A stretch of DNA of 64,000 bases from Geothrix limicola (GCF_030268085.1 NZ_BSDE01000005.1:248001-312000); one strand, 5' to 3'; shown: positions 7,581-17,106, counted from the first letter of the stretch. A program made the numbers and translations. Notes: a model not told the origin generated them from the sequence alone.

Positions 7581-7943
7581 CTAGGATGCCCCCGCGGTCA
7601 CCGCCACCCGGGTATCCGGGCAGCGCCCCTTGATTTCATCCAGCACGCGCGTTGGCGCGCTCAGCGGAAGGTCCGGATGCAGCTTCAGCAGGATGCGCTC
7701 TGGACGTTGATTGAGGGCCGCGGCCAGGGAGGCCCCGGGCTGTCCCACTACCTCCAGCCCGCCATCGCCCCTCAGGATCAGGCGCAGCAGAGGCACGGAA
7801 GGCCCGCCCTGTCCCTGGCCCGGCAGGGCCGCGGAAAGCACCCGAGGAATCGCCGGAACCAGCGTGATGAAGACGATGAGCAGGACGAGAACGATGTCGA
7901 CGAGGGGTGTGACGTTGATGTCACTGCGCAGCTTGGTGGCCAT
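7581..7943 (-). CDS. exbD: ExbD/TolR family biopolymer transport protein
   Basis: 120 residues from the ATG at 7943, with GAGG upstream; an in-frame GTG three bases earlier is less well placed. A short cytoplasmic N-terminus (KLRSDINVTPLVD) leads into a single membrane helix (about 15-30) carrying the invariant aspartate D16 that conducts protons in the ExbB/ExbD motor. The remainder is a periplasmic domain. It follows tonB by 7 bp and is probably co-transcribed with it. No exbB lies beside the pair. TolR is an alternative, but the tonB neighbour favours ExbD. Confidence 0.88.
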   Translation of the reverse strand: MATKLRSDINVTPLVDIVLVLLIVFITLVPAIPRVLSAALPGQGQGGPSVPLLRLILRGDGGLEVVGQPGASLAAALNQRPERILLKLHPDLPLSAPTRVLDEIKGRCPDTRVAVTAGAS

Positions 7944-7950
7944 CACGTCC

Positions 7951-8709
7951 TCACCTCAGCGCGAACTTCAGGGTGAGGCGGAAGGCGGCGGCCACGGGAC
8001 GGCCATCCAGGCGCGCGGGCTCGAAGCGCCACTGGCGGGCGGCCTGCAGGGCCGCTTCATGGAAGGCCGGATGCCCTTCCAGCACCTGCACCTGGATGGG
8101 CCGACCACCTTCATCCACCGTCATCAGCAGCACCACGGGCCCCTGGATGCGGGCGCGCCGGGCGAACTCGGGATAGACCGGATCCACCCGGTGCAGCACG
8201 GTGAGCCCCACCATCGAGAAATCCTGGACGACGCCCGTGCCGGCCCCCACGGAGGGATTGCCTGGAGGCAGTGCGGGGTTGCCACCGATGGCAGGGTTGG
8301 CCAGTCCCGGGATCTCGCCGCTTCGATCGGTGGGCGTACCCGCGGAGGCTTCGTCCGGATCCGCCTGATGCGCCGCGCCAGCATTGACGATCTGTGTGGC
8401 ATCGCCGCTGCCCATGCCGCCTGTGGCGGCCGTGACGCGCTCCACGGGCCGCGGGAGCTGCAGTCTATCGAACACGACGATCCGGTCGGGCACTGTGGGT
8501 TGGACCGGCGGTGCGAGGCTCACCGGTGGCGCGAAGGACGCGATGGTCAGGGCCGAGGCTCCGAGCAGGAGGTAGATCAATCCCGACAGGGCCGCGGCAC
8601 GCACGCGGTCCGAAGGCGGGGCGGAAGCCGCGACGGCACAGGGTTGAAGGGTGGGCGGCAGGTCCGCGTAGGCAGGCCCCCGGCCGCGCGAGAACGCGAC
8701 ATGAAACAT
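7951..8709 (-). CDS. tonB: Energy transducer TonB
   Basis: 252 residues. An unusually long cytoplasmic N-terminus (about 38 residues) precedes one membrane helix (40-60). A Pro/Gly/Ala-rich periplasmic linker (60-160) ends in a TonB C-terminal domain (about 165-252) with YPEFARRARIQGPVVL and QWRFEPARLDGRPV. It transmits proton-motive energy to outer-membrane receptors such as the one at 46615. The gene leads a two-gene unit with exbD. Confidence 0.88.
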   Translation of the reverse strand: MFHVAFSRGRGPAYADLPPTLQPCAVAASAPPSDRVRAAALSGLIYLLLGASALTIASFAPPVSLAPPVQPTVPDRIVVFDRLQLPRPVERVTAATGGMGSGDATQIVNAGAAHQADPDEASAGTPTDRSGEIPGLANPAIGGNPALPPGNPSVGAGTGVVQDFSMVGLTVLHRVDPVYPEFARRARIQGPVVLLMTVDEGGRPIQVQVLEGHPAFHEAALQAARQWRFEPARLDGRPVAAAFRLTLKFALR

Positions 8710-8911
8710 AGGATCTCCTGTGAGTGGCGGTCGCTGGCCTTCTACAGCCCGGCCCCCGCCGCAGGCGGAAGCTGGTTGGTGGCGGTCCCGGGCCCTGGAT
8801 CACACACCGTCTGGGAAGGTCCAAAGATCGCTTGAAACAGGTATCGGCGAGGCTTCACGTCTGTCAACCCTGGTCGAACGAATTTAACTTCAAAGATATG
8901 TCACAGATATC

Positions 8912-11506
8912 TCACGCATGCCCGTGCAGCGGCAGCGGCATCAGCCAGCCCGCCCGCTGCAGGTCATCGAGAATGGCCCAGGCGGCACGATAGGGATCCC
9001 CCGTGCAGCCGCCCAGAACCTCGTCGCGCATGCGTACCTGGTAGGGCACGAGCTCCGGGTGGAAGGCGCCCGCGAGGTGGGCATCCGATTGGAACAACCG
9101 CAGCAGCAGGGCATCCGGATGCGCGTGACCGATGTCGACGGCGCAGAGAGCCGCCCCTCCGGGACCTTCGATGGCTCCGGCCTGGATCAGCCGATCGCGC
9201 ATGGGCCCCAGCACCGCCGGGTCGGCTCCCAGGCCGAGGCAGCGCAACGGCAAGGGCGCGGGCAGCCTCTCTTCCACGCCGCTGTCCCCCAGCCATGGGC
9301 TGGGCGGACGAGGTCCCTCATAGGGCAGCCAGGACAGGAAGGATTCATGCGGATCGTGACTGCCGATCCACGCATGGGCCAGGCGCATGCACGGGCTCTG
9401 GATCCCCCCGCCCTCGCCGGGTCCCAGCCAGATCAACCCCTGGATCCGCGCCTCGACGGGCGCCGCGTCCCGGTAGGCGTGATCCCACAATTCGGGTTCC
9501 AGCATCAGTTCGAGCCTGAGTCCCGCCAGGAATCCCGGCAGGCCCGGATAGGGGTGGGGCAGCCGGATGCGCGCGCCTTCCGGCGAAATGCGCAGATCCA
9601 GATCCGGGAAGCAGGCCGAGAGCGCGCTTTCCTTGAGCAGGGCCAGCAGGGCCAAACGGTGGCTTTCCGTTCTCAGGGAAGCCATCAGGCTCAGATCCCA
9701 GAAACGGCCCGAGGCGTCGCAGGTCCAGCGTTCCAGGGCCGACGGTTCGGGATTGTGCAGCGCATCCTGTCCGAGCAGAAGGAGCCGCAGGCCCCCATTC
9801 GGATCCCGGTGGCCCATGGGCGGCAGGAGTCCACCCCCCTCGCCCACCCTGCGCCGGCGCCGCTGGGCGCGGGCCCAGGCCACGCCATTCCATGTGGATT
9901 CAGCCGACTCGGCTTCGTCCAGCAGGTGGGGCAACCCCTCCGAGGTCACCTGCTGATAGGCATCCGCCCTGCGAATGGCCTGATGCCGCGCGAGGATATC
10001 CCAGATCTCATCGATGTTCTGCTGGCTGATGCGCGAGAGTCCTTCGCCCACATCCGCCAGGCGCGTCCCGAGCCGGGAAAGGCGTTCCCGTTCGGGGCCG
10101 ATCTTGGCCTCCACCCCCCACTGCCTCACATGGGCTGATTCCAGCGCCATGGCCCGTTCCCCAACCTCATGCAGGGAAAGCTCCGCGCGCTCGGAGGTCT
10201 GGCGCACGTGATCCACCAGGCCCAGGTGGGTTTCCAGGACGCGCTCCAGGTCATAGCCCTGCTGGTCCAGATGCCCGGCGGTCCTCAGCAGGTCGTGCAC
10301 ATCCGAAAGCAGGTTCTGCGTGACCTCCTGCAGATCCCATAGGCCGGCCGTTTCCCGCTCCAGACCCCGCTGATATTCATCCAGCATCCGCTCCAGCCCC
10401 GACACGCCTCCGGCCGTCTGGTCCGAAAGGATGCGCAGGCGTCCCCCGATGGCCGACAGTCCCGGACTGCCGCCATCCTGCTGGGCGAGGATGGCCGCGT
10501 TCACCGCCAGCAACCCGGTCTGCTGGGCCACATGATCGATGTCCTTCAGGTTGCCCTGCGCTCCGCCAAAGTAGTGGATGCGGGACTGGGCCTCTTCGCG
10601 AAACGTGTCGAGCCGCCGCGCCAGGGCCTCCGTCTTGTCGCGGACGCCATCGGCGGTCTGACGCAGACGGCGCAGCCATTCCATCCGCGCCTGGGTACCA
10701 TCCATGAGCCGGGGCGTGTGGGCCACGAGCCCCTTCACGGACAGCGTCAACCGCGATCCCTGCCGAAGGCCCGCGTCCGCCAGGCGCCCGAGGGCATCTT
10801 CCTCCCGGCGCAGCCTCGGAAAGGAATCCTGCAACTCCTCCAACAGGTTTTCGAACTGGTCCAGCCCCGCCCGCAGCTGCTCGAGCGTGCCCTGGAAGGC
10901 CTGGCCCTGCAGGCGGAACTGGTCCGCCCTCAGGCGATGGTTCAACTCGATCTGATCGAAGCGCAGGGTGCCCTCGATGGCGGCCTTCAGATCCTGGCCG
11001 AGGGACTTCAATCGGGCCCCGCCCTGGGCGCGGATCTCGGCTTCGGCCGCATGGTGCTCCTGGATTGATGCCAGCAGCGTATCCAGCTCCCGCCATTCAC
11101 GGGAGCTGGCCTGCCGGAGCTCCGCCAGGGCCGTGCGTCCGTTTTGGATGTCTTCGAGGACCGCGTTCATGGCCGCAGCCATCAGCGCGTCCCGCCTCCG
11201 CAGACCTTCCGGAACCACCATGGGGTGGCGCTCCCCCTGGAGGATGCGCTGCACCCAATCCAGCAGGGGTCCTTCATGGCCGAGCTCACGGTGCCAGTCC
11301 CACCAGCGGAAGATCACCCAGTGGAACCCGGCCGCCGCCATGATGAGCAGGGCCCCTTCGGCCGGCCCGACGGTGGCCCCGTAGCGGAACAGCAGGTAGG
11401 CCACGACCCCCAGCAACGGGATCCCGGCCAGATCCCTCGGGATCCTGGATCCCGACACCCATCTCCATAAGGACTTCCCGAGTCCCATCCCTTCAGCTTC
11501 GATCAT
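8912..11506 (-). CDS. Membrane protein with MCP-like signalling hairpin and novel C-terminal domain
   Basis: About 864 residues from the ATG at 11506 (a second candidate start is 11488). Two adjacent membrane helices (about 26-42 and 50-68) leave almost no periplasmic loop. A long helical coiled-coil region (110-530) contains QQTGLLAVNAAILAQQ near 329-344, clearly related to the hairpin tip of methyl-accepting chemotaxis proteins, followed by GGRLRILSDQTAGGVSGL. The tip is degenerate: the usual E-A-A-R-A-G-E run is replaced. The last 330 residues form a separate globular, Trp/Pro-rich region I do not recognise. No HAMP domain is evident. It may signal to a CheA or act as a structural scaffold. 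Confidence 0.6.
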   Translation of the reverse strand: MIEAEGMGLGKSLWRWVSGSRIPRDLAGIPLLGVVAYLLFRYGATVGPAEGALLIMAAAGFHWVIFRWWDWHRELGHEGPLLDWVQRILQGERHPMVVPEGLRRRDALMAAAMNAVLEDIQNGRTALAELRQASSREWRELDTLLASIQEHHAAEAEIRAQGGARLKSLGQDLKAAIEGTLRFDQIELNHRLRADQFRLQGQAFQGTLEQLRAGLDQFENLLEELQDSFPRLRREEDALGRLADAGLRQGSRLTLSVKGLVAHTPRLMDGTQARMEWLRRLRQTADGVRDKTEALARRLDTFREEAQSRIHYFGGAQGNLKDIDHVAQQTGLLAVNAAILAQQDGGSPGLSAIGGRLRILSDQTAGGVSGLERMLDEYQRGLERETAGLWDLQEVTQNLLSDVHDLLRTAGHLDQQGYDLERVLETHLGLVDHVRQTSERAELSLHEVGERAMALESAHVRQWGVEAKIGPERERLSRLGTRLADVGEGLSRISQQNIDEIWDILARHQAIRRADAYQQVTSEGLPHLLDEAESAESTWNGVAWARAQRRRRRVGEGGGLLPPMGHRDPNGGLRLLLLGQDALHNPEPSALERWTCDASGRFWDLSLMASLRTESHRLALLALLKESALSACFPDLDLRISPEGARIRLPHPYPGLPGFLAGLRLELMLEPELWDHAYRDAAPVEARIQGLIWLGPGEGGGIQSPCMRLAHAWIGSHDPHESFLSWLPYEGPRPPSPWLGDSGVEERLPAPLPLRCLGLGADPAVLGPMRDRLIQAGAIEGPGGAALCAVDIGHAHPDALLLRLFQSDAHLAGAFHPELVPYQVRMRDEVLGGCTGDPYRAAWAILDDLQRAGWLMPLPLHGHA

Positions 11507-11575
11507 GAAATCCCATCGGACGGTCCCCGTGGCGAGGCAAGAATTAGCGTTCCACCCCATCTTGCCCGCTTGCCT

Positions 11576-12313
11576 TCAGACGGTCCGCCAGAGCACGTCG
11601 TAGCTCTTCAGGCCCCCGCCCAGCTCCTGAAGCAGCCGGGCCCGGAGGAGGGCGGTGACCGCCACCTGGGCTTCGTCGGCCGGGTCCAGGCGGGGCGCGA
11701 CCTCGGCACCTCCCGTCCTCAGGCGCCTGAGGTACTCGCGGCTTCCCGGAGGAAGGGCCTCCACGGGGTCCGCGGGCGTGCAGGAGGCACAGCACCAGCC
11801 TTGCTCCGGGCTGAGCAGGACCAGGGGCGCCACGTCGTTGCCGCAACGGCCGCAGACCCTGGGGTGGGGCAGCAGCCCCATGCAATGGAGCAACCAGTGC
11901 TCGGCATAGGCCAGGATGCCGAGGGCGTTGCCGGGGTCGGCTTTCAGGGCCCGCCCGCAGGCGCTGAGCAGACGGTAGAGCCGATCATCCTCCACCCCTT
12001 CCCGGGCCACCCGGTCGAAGAGATCCGCCAGGCAGGCCATCACCAGGCTGGATTCCAGATGGCCCAGGGTGAGGGGGCTGAAACTCAGTTCGCAGCGCGT
12101 GACCCGCTTCAGGTCGGTGTGTTCTTTCCCGAAGAAGCTCACCTTCACCATGCCCATGGGTTCGAAGGCGGCCACCCACTTGGCCGTGGGTTTCTTCACC
12201 CCCTTGGCCACGCCGGACAGTCGCTCGCCGTGTTCGCTCAGAAAGGAAACCACCGCCGCCCCCTCGGCATAGGGCGTGGCTTTCAGGACGATGGCCGAGT
12301 AGGTGCGGATCAC
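11576..12313 (-). CDS. recO: DNA repair protein RecO
   Basis: 245 residues from a GTG at 12313. An N-terminal OB fold begins IRTYSAIVLKATPYAEG, where the family consensus begins, so a longer frame from 12385 is rejected. The C-terminal helical domain carries a zinc site C154/C157 and C175/C178 (CGRCG...CCASC). RecO works with RecF/RecR to load RecA on SSB-coated DNA; SSB is also encoded in this window at 45012. The C-terminus YDVLWRTV is consistent with the family. Confidence 0.9.
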   Translation of the reverse strand: MIRTYSAIVLKATPYAEGAAVVSFLSEHGERLSGVAKGVKKPTAKWVAAFEPMGMVKVSFFGKEHTDLKRVTRCELSFSPLTLGHLESSLVMACLADLFDRVAREGVEDDRLYRLLSACGRALKADPGNALGILAYAEHWLLHCMGLLPHPRVCGRCGNDVAPLVLLSPEQGWCCASCTPADPVEALPPGSREYLRRLRTGGAEVAPRLDPADEAQVAVTALLRARLLQELGGGLKSYDVLWRTV

Positions 12314-12396
12314 CCATCTAGTCTGCCCGCATTCAACCGCATGTCCCAATCCGGGTCTCAAGAGGTGAGGCAGAAAACAGCCCATCAGGAGTCGCC

Positions 12397-12846
12397 ATGA
12401 AATCCCTGCTCCGCTCCACCCTGATCCTGGCCCTCGCGGCGCTGCCCCTGGCCGCCCAGGGTTACCCCGAAGGCCGCCACCGCGCCCAGCGGATCGCCCG
12501 GGTCCTCAACCTGACCGACGTTCAGAAGAACAGCATCAAGACCATCCACGAAAAGCACCGCCCCGACATGCTCGTGCGCCGCGACGCCGTGAGGCAGGCC
12601 CAGACCGCCCTCCGAGCCGCCATGCAGGATGCCAGCACCTCCGAAGCCCAGCTGCGCACCCTGCACGACAAGGCTTCCTCGGCCCGGTTCGACATGATGC
12701 TGGCCCGCCGCGCCGTGCGCCAGGAGGTCCTGGCGGTGCTCACCCCCGAGCAGCGCGCGAAGGCCGCCGAGCTGCGGACCCGGACTCAGGAACGGATGCG
12801 CGACCGCATGCACCATCTGCGCCTGGCCGCAGGCCTGGCCCGCTGA
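12397..12846 (+). CDS. Spy/CpxP-like periplasmic protein
   Basis: 149 residues with a signal peptide (1-20, cleavage near LAAQG). The mature part is nearly all helical and highly charged. It has two LTxxQ-like motifs, LTDVQ (39-43) and LTPEQ near residue 115, typical of the Spy/CpxP family of periplasmic chaperones and metal-stress sensors. It is divergent from recO; the 83-bp spacer must contain both promoters. It is followed 28 bp on by the transglutaminase-like gene. Its exact client or stress is unknown. Confidence 0.7.
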   Translation: MKSLLRSTLILALAALPLAAQGYPEGRHRAQRIARVLNLTDVQKNSIKTIHEKHRPDMLVRRDAVRQAQTALRAAMQDASTSEAQLRTLHDKASSARFDMMLARRAVRQEVLAVLTPEQRAKAAELRTRTQERMRDRMHHLRLAAGLAR

Positions 12847-12874
12847 TTGGATGGCTCGCCGATAGACTGGGGGG

Positions 12875-14632
12875 ATGCGCGCATCCCCCCTTTTCCTGCT
12901 CCTGCTCACGGGCCTTTCCCTGCTGGGTCAGACGGCTGAAACCCACACCTTCCGTCAATGGCTGGGTGGCCAGGAAGTGGGCGGTTCCAGCACGGAGACC
13001 ACGCAGCGCGGAACCACCCGCGAGATCGCCACCCGCGAATGGATGGTGCTCTCCCGCCTGGGTCAGGAGATCCGCCAGGAGATCCGGCAGAGCGCGCAGA
13101 AGGCGCCCGATGGCCGTCTCACCTTCACCTGGCGCCTGCAGCTCTCCGCTGAACCTTTCGAGGGAAGGGCCGAGTGGTCCCCCCGGGATCCCGACGGTCT
13201 CTCCATCCAGCCGGCGAACGGTCCCGCGGTGCGCAAGACCGTGCCGACGGGCGCCATCCTTTGGCCCGAGGAGCTGGATGCCAAGTTGATGGAAGCCGCG
13301 AGAACGCGGCGATCCGTTCAGGCCGTCACCTTCTCCTTTCCCATCCAGCAGTGGAGCTCCATCGAGCTGGAGCCCAAGGGCGCCGCGCCCCTGCCCGGAT
13401 TCCCCGATGCCGTGCGATTCGCCGGACAGGAGAGCGAAGGCGCGGCCACGGCCACGGTCGAAGTCTGGATCTCCCCCACCGCCGGGGAACTGCGCCACCG
13501 CACGGAGCTGGGCGGCCTGGAAGTCCTGACGCAAAGGTCTGAACTGCCCGCACCCGTGCCTTCGAAGGAGGCAGGCGCCGGATTCTTCGAACAGACGCTC
13601 CAGAAGCTGCCACCCCATCCCTTTCAGCCCTGGATGCCCGAATGGACCCTGCGCGCCGAGGGGGCCCGGCCGGAGCTTCCCGAGGATGCCCAGCAGAGCC
13701 AGGTCGCCAAGGGCCGCTGGCGTTTCAAGCGGGCCGCGCCACCCACAGCATCCGAAGCGGCCCAGCCTCCGGTGACGGGAATACCGGGCACCGACGAGGC
13801 CCGCTTCCTGGCCCCGACGCCCCTCGTGCCCTTTCGGGATCCGGCCTTCGACGGGCTCCTCCGCCGCCTGGGCCTGCCGCCGGGTCTGTCGCGCTGGGAC
13901 ATCGCCCGGCGGGTGAACGCTTTCGTCTTCGACTGGATCACCGAGAAGGATTTCACCGTCGGTTTCGCCTCGGCCCTGGAGGTCGCCCACCATCCGCGGG
14001 GCGACTGCACGGAGCACGGCGTGCTGGCGGTGGCCCTGCTCCGGCGCCTGGGCGTACCCGCCCGCGGCGTCACGGGCTGGGTGGGCCTCGGCGAGATGCT
14101 CGGCCTTCATTTCTGGGTGGAGGTGCGCCTGCGGGATCGCTGGGTGCCCATCGATCCCACCTTCGACCAGGCACCGGCCTCCGCCCTGCGCATCAAGTTG
14201 GGCGACACGGATCTGGCCGATCTGGGAAGCGTGGGCTGGGACACCGCCGCCACAGCGCTTTCGGGTGTGCAGTGGATCCTGGACCAGGAAGCGCCCCTTC
14301 ACATCCAAGGCGACGTGGTGTCAGGCCCTGGGGGCCTCCGCCTGCGGGCCAGGGACGGCCGCTGGAGCCTGCATCAGGGCGTGCTGCAGCTGCGCCGCGC
14401 CTCGGGCGGCCCCTGGCGCCTACAGGCCGTCACACGACCCAGCGAGGCCCAGCTCAAGGGCGCCTCGCACCTCGCCGGTCCGCGCACCCTCCGCCAGGGT
14501 TGGTGGCAACCGGGCTCCCGCCTCTTGTGGATGGACCTCGGCGAAGGCCGGTGGGTCCAGCTGGAAGATGTGTCCGAATCCGAAGCCTACGATCTGCTGG
14601 ATCAGCTGGCGACGCCTGCAGGAACGTCCTGA
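12875..14632 (+). CDS. Exported transglutaminase-like protein
   Basis: 585 residues with a signal peptide (about 1-19). The transglutaminase-like catalytic core is at 340-440: C378 in GDCTEHG, H412 in GLHFWVEV and D427 in VPIDPTFDQ make the triad, the arrangement of bacterial transglutaminase/cysteine-protease folds. A large N-terminal beta-rich region (20-330) precedes it and about 130 residues follow. Such proteins act in the periplasm as proteases or amide-bond enzymes; the substrate is unknown. The last 31 bp overlap the convergent MarR gene. Confidence 0.78.
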   Translation: MRASPLFLLLLTGLSLLGQTAETHTFRQWLGGQEVGGSSTETTQRGTTREIATREWMVLSRLGQEIRQEIRQSAQKAPDGRLTFTWRLQLSAEPFEGRAEWSPRDPDGLSIQPANGPAVRKTVPTGAILWPEELDAKLMEAARTRRSVQAVTFSFPIQQWSSIELEPKGAAPLPGFPDAVRFAGQESEGAATATVEVWISPTAGELRHRTELGGLEVLTQRSELPAPVPSKEAGAGFFEQTLQKLPPHPFQPWMPEWTLRAEGARPELPEDAQQSQVAKGRWRFKRAAPPTASEAAQPPVTGIPGTDEARFLAPTPLVPFRDPAFDGLLRRLGLPPGLSRWDIARRVNAFVFDWITEKDFTVGFASALEVAHHPRGDCTEHGVLAVALLRRLGVPARGVTGWVGLGEMLGLHFWVEVRLRDRWVPIDPTFDQAPASALRIKLGDTDLADLGSVGWDTAATALSGVQWILDQEAPLHIQGDVVSGPGGLRLRARDGRWSLHQGVLQLRRASGGPWRLQAVTRPSEAQLKGASHLAGPRTLRQGWWQPGSRLLWMDLGEGRWVQLEDVSESEAYDLLDQLATPAGTS

Positions 14633-15105
14633 CAGACTTCCTGCTGGACGCAATGCTCGCGCAGCCGCTCCAGGCTGTGGCCCATGGCCAGGCATTCGTC
14701 CTCGCTGCAGCAGCTGGTGAGGCGCGTGGCCATGGCCTGAACGGGCTCGTCCAGCCGTTCCATGAGGCGGCGTCCCTTGGGTGTGAGCACCACTCGACTC
14801 ACGCGGCGGTCCTTGGGATCGGCCACGCGCTTGAGCAGGCCCTGCACTTCCAGCCGGTCCACCAGGCGCGTCACGTTGGCGAAGCGGTAGATCATGCGCC
14901 GTTCGATCTCGTAGATCGGGTGCCCTTTGACGGGGCCGCCGCGCACGATGCGCAGCACGTTGTACTGCTGGATCGTCAGGCCATGGTTTTCGAACAACCG
15001 CTCCTGCACACGCACGACGGCTTCGCGCGTCAGCATGAGCTGCAGCATGAGCTGCACGCCCGGCGCGGGTAACTTGGACATTTGGAGTTCTTCCTGAAGG
15101 GTCAT
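14602..15105 (-). CDS. MarR family transcriptional regulator
   Basis: 167 residues from the ATG at 15105, preceded by GAGG; a longer frame from 15132 lacks a ribosome site. The winged-helix core shows LTIQQYNVLRIV, then IYEIERRMIYRFANVTRLVDRLEVQGLL as helix-turn-helix, and the wing DPKDRRVSRVVLTPKG, which is diagnostic of MarR. It normally binds DNA as a dimer and releases it on ligand binding. A Cys-rich tail (TSCCSEDEC and CVQQEVC) is unusual and could be redox-sensitive. It is divergent from the ABC-F gene. Confidence 0.88.
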   Translation of the reverse strand: MTLQEELQMSKLPAPGVQLMLQLMLTREAVVRVQERLFENHGLTIQQYNVLRIVRGGPVKGHPIYEIERRMIYRFANVTRLVDRLEVQGLLKRVADPKDRRVSRVVLTPKGRRLMERLDEPVQAMATRLTSCCSEDECLAMGHSLERLREHCVQQEVCQDVPAGVAS

Positions 15106-15177
15106 GGGAGCCTCGGATGACTTTCGGGGCAAGGATCAACCCATCCATGGGATTCTGGAAGGTCCGAGGAGCCATTC

Positions 15178-17106
15178 TTGCCGTCCATCGCCCTGAGTTT
15201 GATCAATGTCACGAAACGTTATGGCGCGACAGCCATCTTGGATGGACTGAGTTTCGGTCTCTTTCAGGGCGAGAAGGTCGGCCTCATCGGCCGCAACGGC
15301 GCAGGGAAAAGCACGCTTTTCCGTCTGCTCACCGGCGACGAGATTCCCGATTCAGGCGAGGTCGTCATCACCCAGGGCCTGCGCATCGCCCGGCTCAGCC
15401 AGGAGCCGCACTTCACGCCGGGTGCCAGCGTGCGTCAGGCCCTCGAAGCCGCCCTGGCGGATCATGCGGCCCTGCTGGCACGGCATCAGGAGATCCACGA
15501 TCGGCTTCACGGCTCGAACGCCGAGGCCGAGGCGCGCCTCTTTGACGAACTGCAAACCATCGAACACCTCCTCGATCACTGGGGCTGGGACCTCAGCCCG
15601 CGCCTCAAGGCCGCCGCCACGGTCTGGGGCCTGGCGGATCTCGATGTGGAGGTGGAATCGCTTTCCGGTGGATGGCGCAAGCGCGTGGCCCTGGCCCAGG
15701 CTTGGCTCAAGGAACCGGACGTGCTCGTGCTGGACGAGCCCACCAACCACCTCGACCCCGAACAGGTGGAACGCCTTGAAGCCTGGCTGCAGGGATATGA
15801 AGGCGCCCTCCTCCTCATCACCCATGACCGCCACCTGCTGGATGCCGTGGTCACGCGGATGCTGGAGCTGGAGGACGGCGCACTGCGCAGCTACGAGGGC
15901 GGCTACAGCGACTACCTGCTCGAGAAATCCGATCGCGAATTCCGCGAGGCCCGCCTGACGGAACACATGCAGAATCGGTTGCGCCGGGAGATGGCATGGC
16001 TGCGCCGCGGCGCCAAGGCCCGCACCCGCAAATCCAAGCTCCGCATCCAGGAGGTGCTGGACCTCAAGGGCAGCGTGGAGGACCGCACGCGCCTGGAGGT
16101 CCGCCAGGGACTGACCTTCGCGAAGGGCGGCAACCGCAGCGATGCGCTGATCCGCGCCGAGGGCCTGCACTTCGCCTACCCCGGCGGCGCGGAACTGATG
16201 GGCAACCTGGATCTCAGCCTCCAGCGCGGCATGCGCATCGCCCTGCTGGGGCCCAACGGCTGCGGGAAATCCACCCTCTTGAAGGTGCTGCTCGGCGAAT
16301 TGGAGCCCACCGCCGGCGAGGTGGTCCGCCATCCCAAATTCGCCGTCACCGCCATTTCCCAGGGACGGGGCGAACTGGACGGCGCGCGCACGATCCTCGA
16401 CAACCTCGCGGATCGCGCGGCCATCGTCGATACGGGCAACGGCACCGTGCTCGCTCACGTCTACCTCACGCGGTTCGGCTTCCCCGTGGATCAGCAGAAC
16501 CGCCCGGCCTCGACCCTCAGCGGCGGCGAGCGCAATCGCCTGCTCCTGGCCAAGGCCATGCTCAGTCCCGCGGACCTGCTGGTGCTGGACGAACCCACCA
16601 ACGATCTGGACATCCCCACCCTCCAGAACCTCGAAGAGGCCCTGATCGGCTTCGGCGGCACCCTCGTCCTCGTGAGCCACGACCGATTCTTCCTCGACCA
16701 GGTGGCCACCCACACCCTGGCCTGGAACGGAACCGGGTCGCCCCGATGGGAACTCTACGAAGGACCGCCCTCCACTGTGGGAAGCCTCCGCGAGGCCCGC
16801 GCCCAGACCGCGCAACCGACAAAGGCCGAGCCGACCAAGGGGGCCACCCGCGCTGAAACGCCCAAACCGCGGAAGCCCGGACTCTCCCAGAAGGAGCAGC
16901 GCCGGCTCGCCGAAGTCGAGCAGGCCCTGGCCGACCTTCACGCACGCATCGCCGGGCAGGACGCCATCCTGGCGGATCCCGCCGCCTTCCTCCGCTCCGA
17001 CAGCCCGGGGCATCTGGCCATGCGGGAGCGGGAGGCCCATCAGACCGAGCTGGATCTCCTGGAACTGGAATGGCTTGAACTCGAAGAGAAAAGGACCGGT
17101 GATTGA
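15178..17106 (+). CDS. ABC-F family ATPase
   Basis: 642 residues starting at a TTG with GAGGAG upstream. There are two ABC cassettes without membrane domains: Walker A GRNGAGKST (about 39-47) and GPNGCGKST (about 359-367), signatures LSGGWRK and LSGGERN, and Walker B VLDEPTNHLD and VLDEPTNDLD. The linker contains the basic MAWLRRGAKARTRKSK helix typical of Uup-type proteins. The C-terminus (560-640) is a predicted coiled coil, as in Uup. ABC-F proteins bind the ribosomal E site and relieve stalls. A Uup-like assignment is likely, but not certain. Confidence 0.88.
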   Translation: MPSIALSLINVTKRYGATAILDGLSFGLFQGEKVGLIGRNGAGKSTLFRLLTGDEIPDSGEVVITQGLRIARLSQEPHFTPGASVRQALEAALADHAALLARHQEIHDRLHGSNAEAEARLFDELQTIEHLLDHWGWDLSPRLKAAATVWGLADLDVEVESLSGGWRKRVALAQAWLKEPDVLVLDEPTNHLDPEQVERLEAWLQGYEGALLLITHDRHLLDAVVTRMLELEDGALRSYEGGYSDYLLEKSDREFREARLTEHMQNRLRREMAWLRRGAKARTRKSKLRIQEVLDLKGSVEDRTRLEVRQGLTFAKGGNRSDALIRAEGLHFAYPGGAELMGNLDLSLQRGMRIALLGPNGCGKSTLLKVLLGELEPTAGEVVRHPKFAVTAISQGRGELDGARTILDNLADRAAIVDTGNGTVLAHVYLTRFGFPVDQQNRPASTLSGGERNRLLLAKAMLSPADLLVLDEPTNDLDIPTLQNLEEALIGFGGTLVLVSHDRFFLDQVATHTLAWNGTGSPRWELYEGPPSTVGSLREARAQTAQPTKAEPTKGATRAETPKPRKPGLSQKEQRRLAEVEQALADLHARIAGQDAILADPAAFLRSDSPGHLAMREREAHQTELDLLELEWLELEEKRTGD

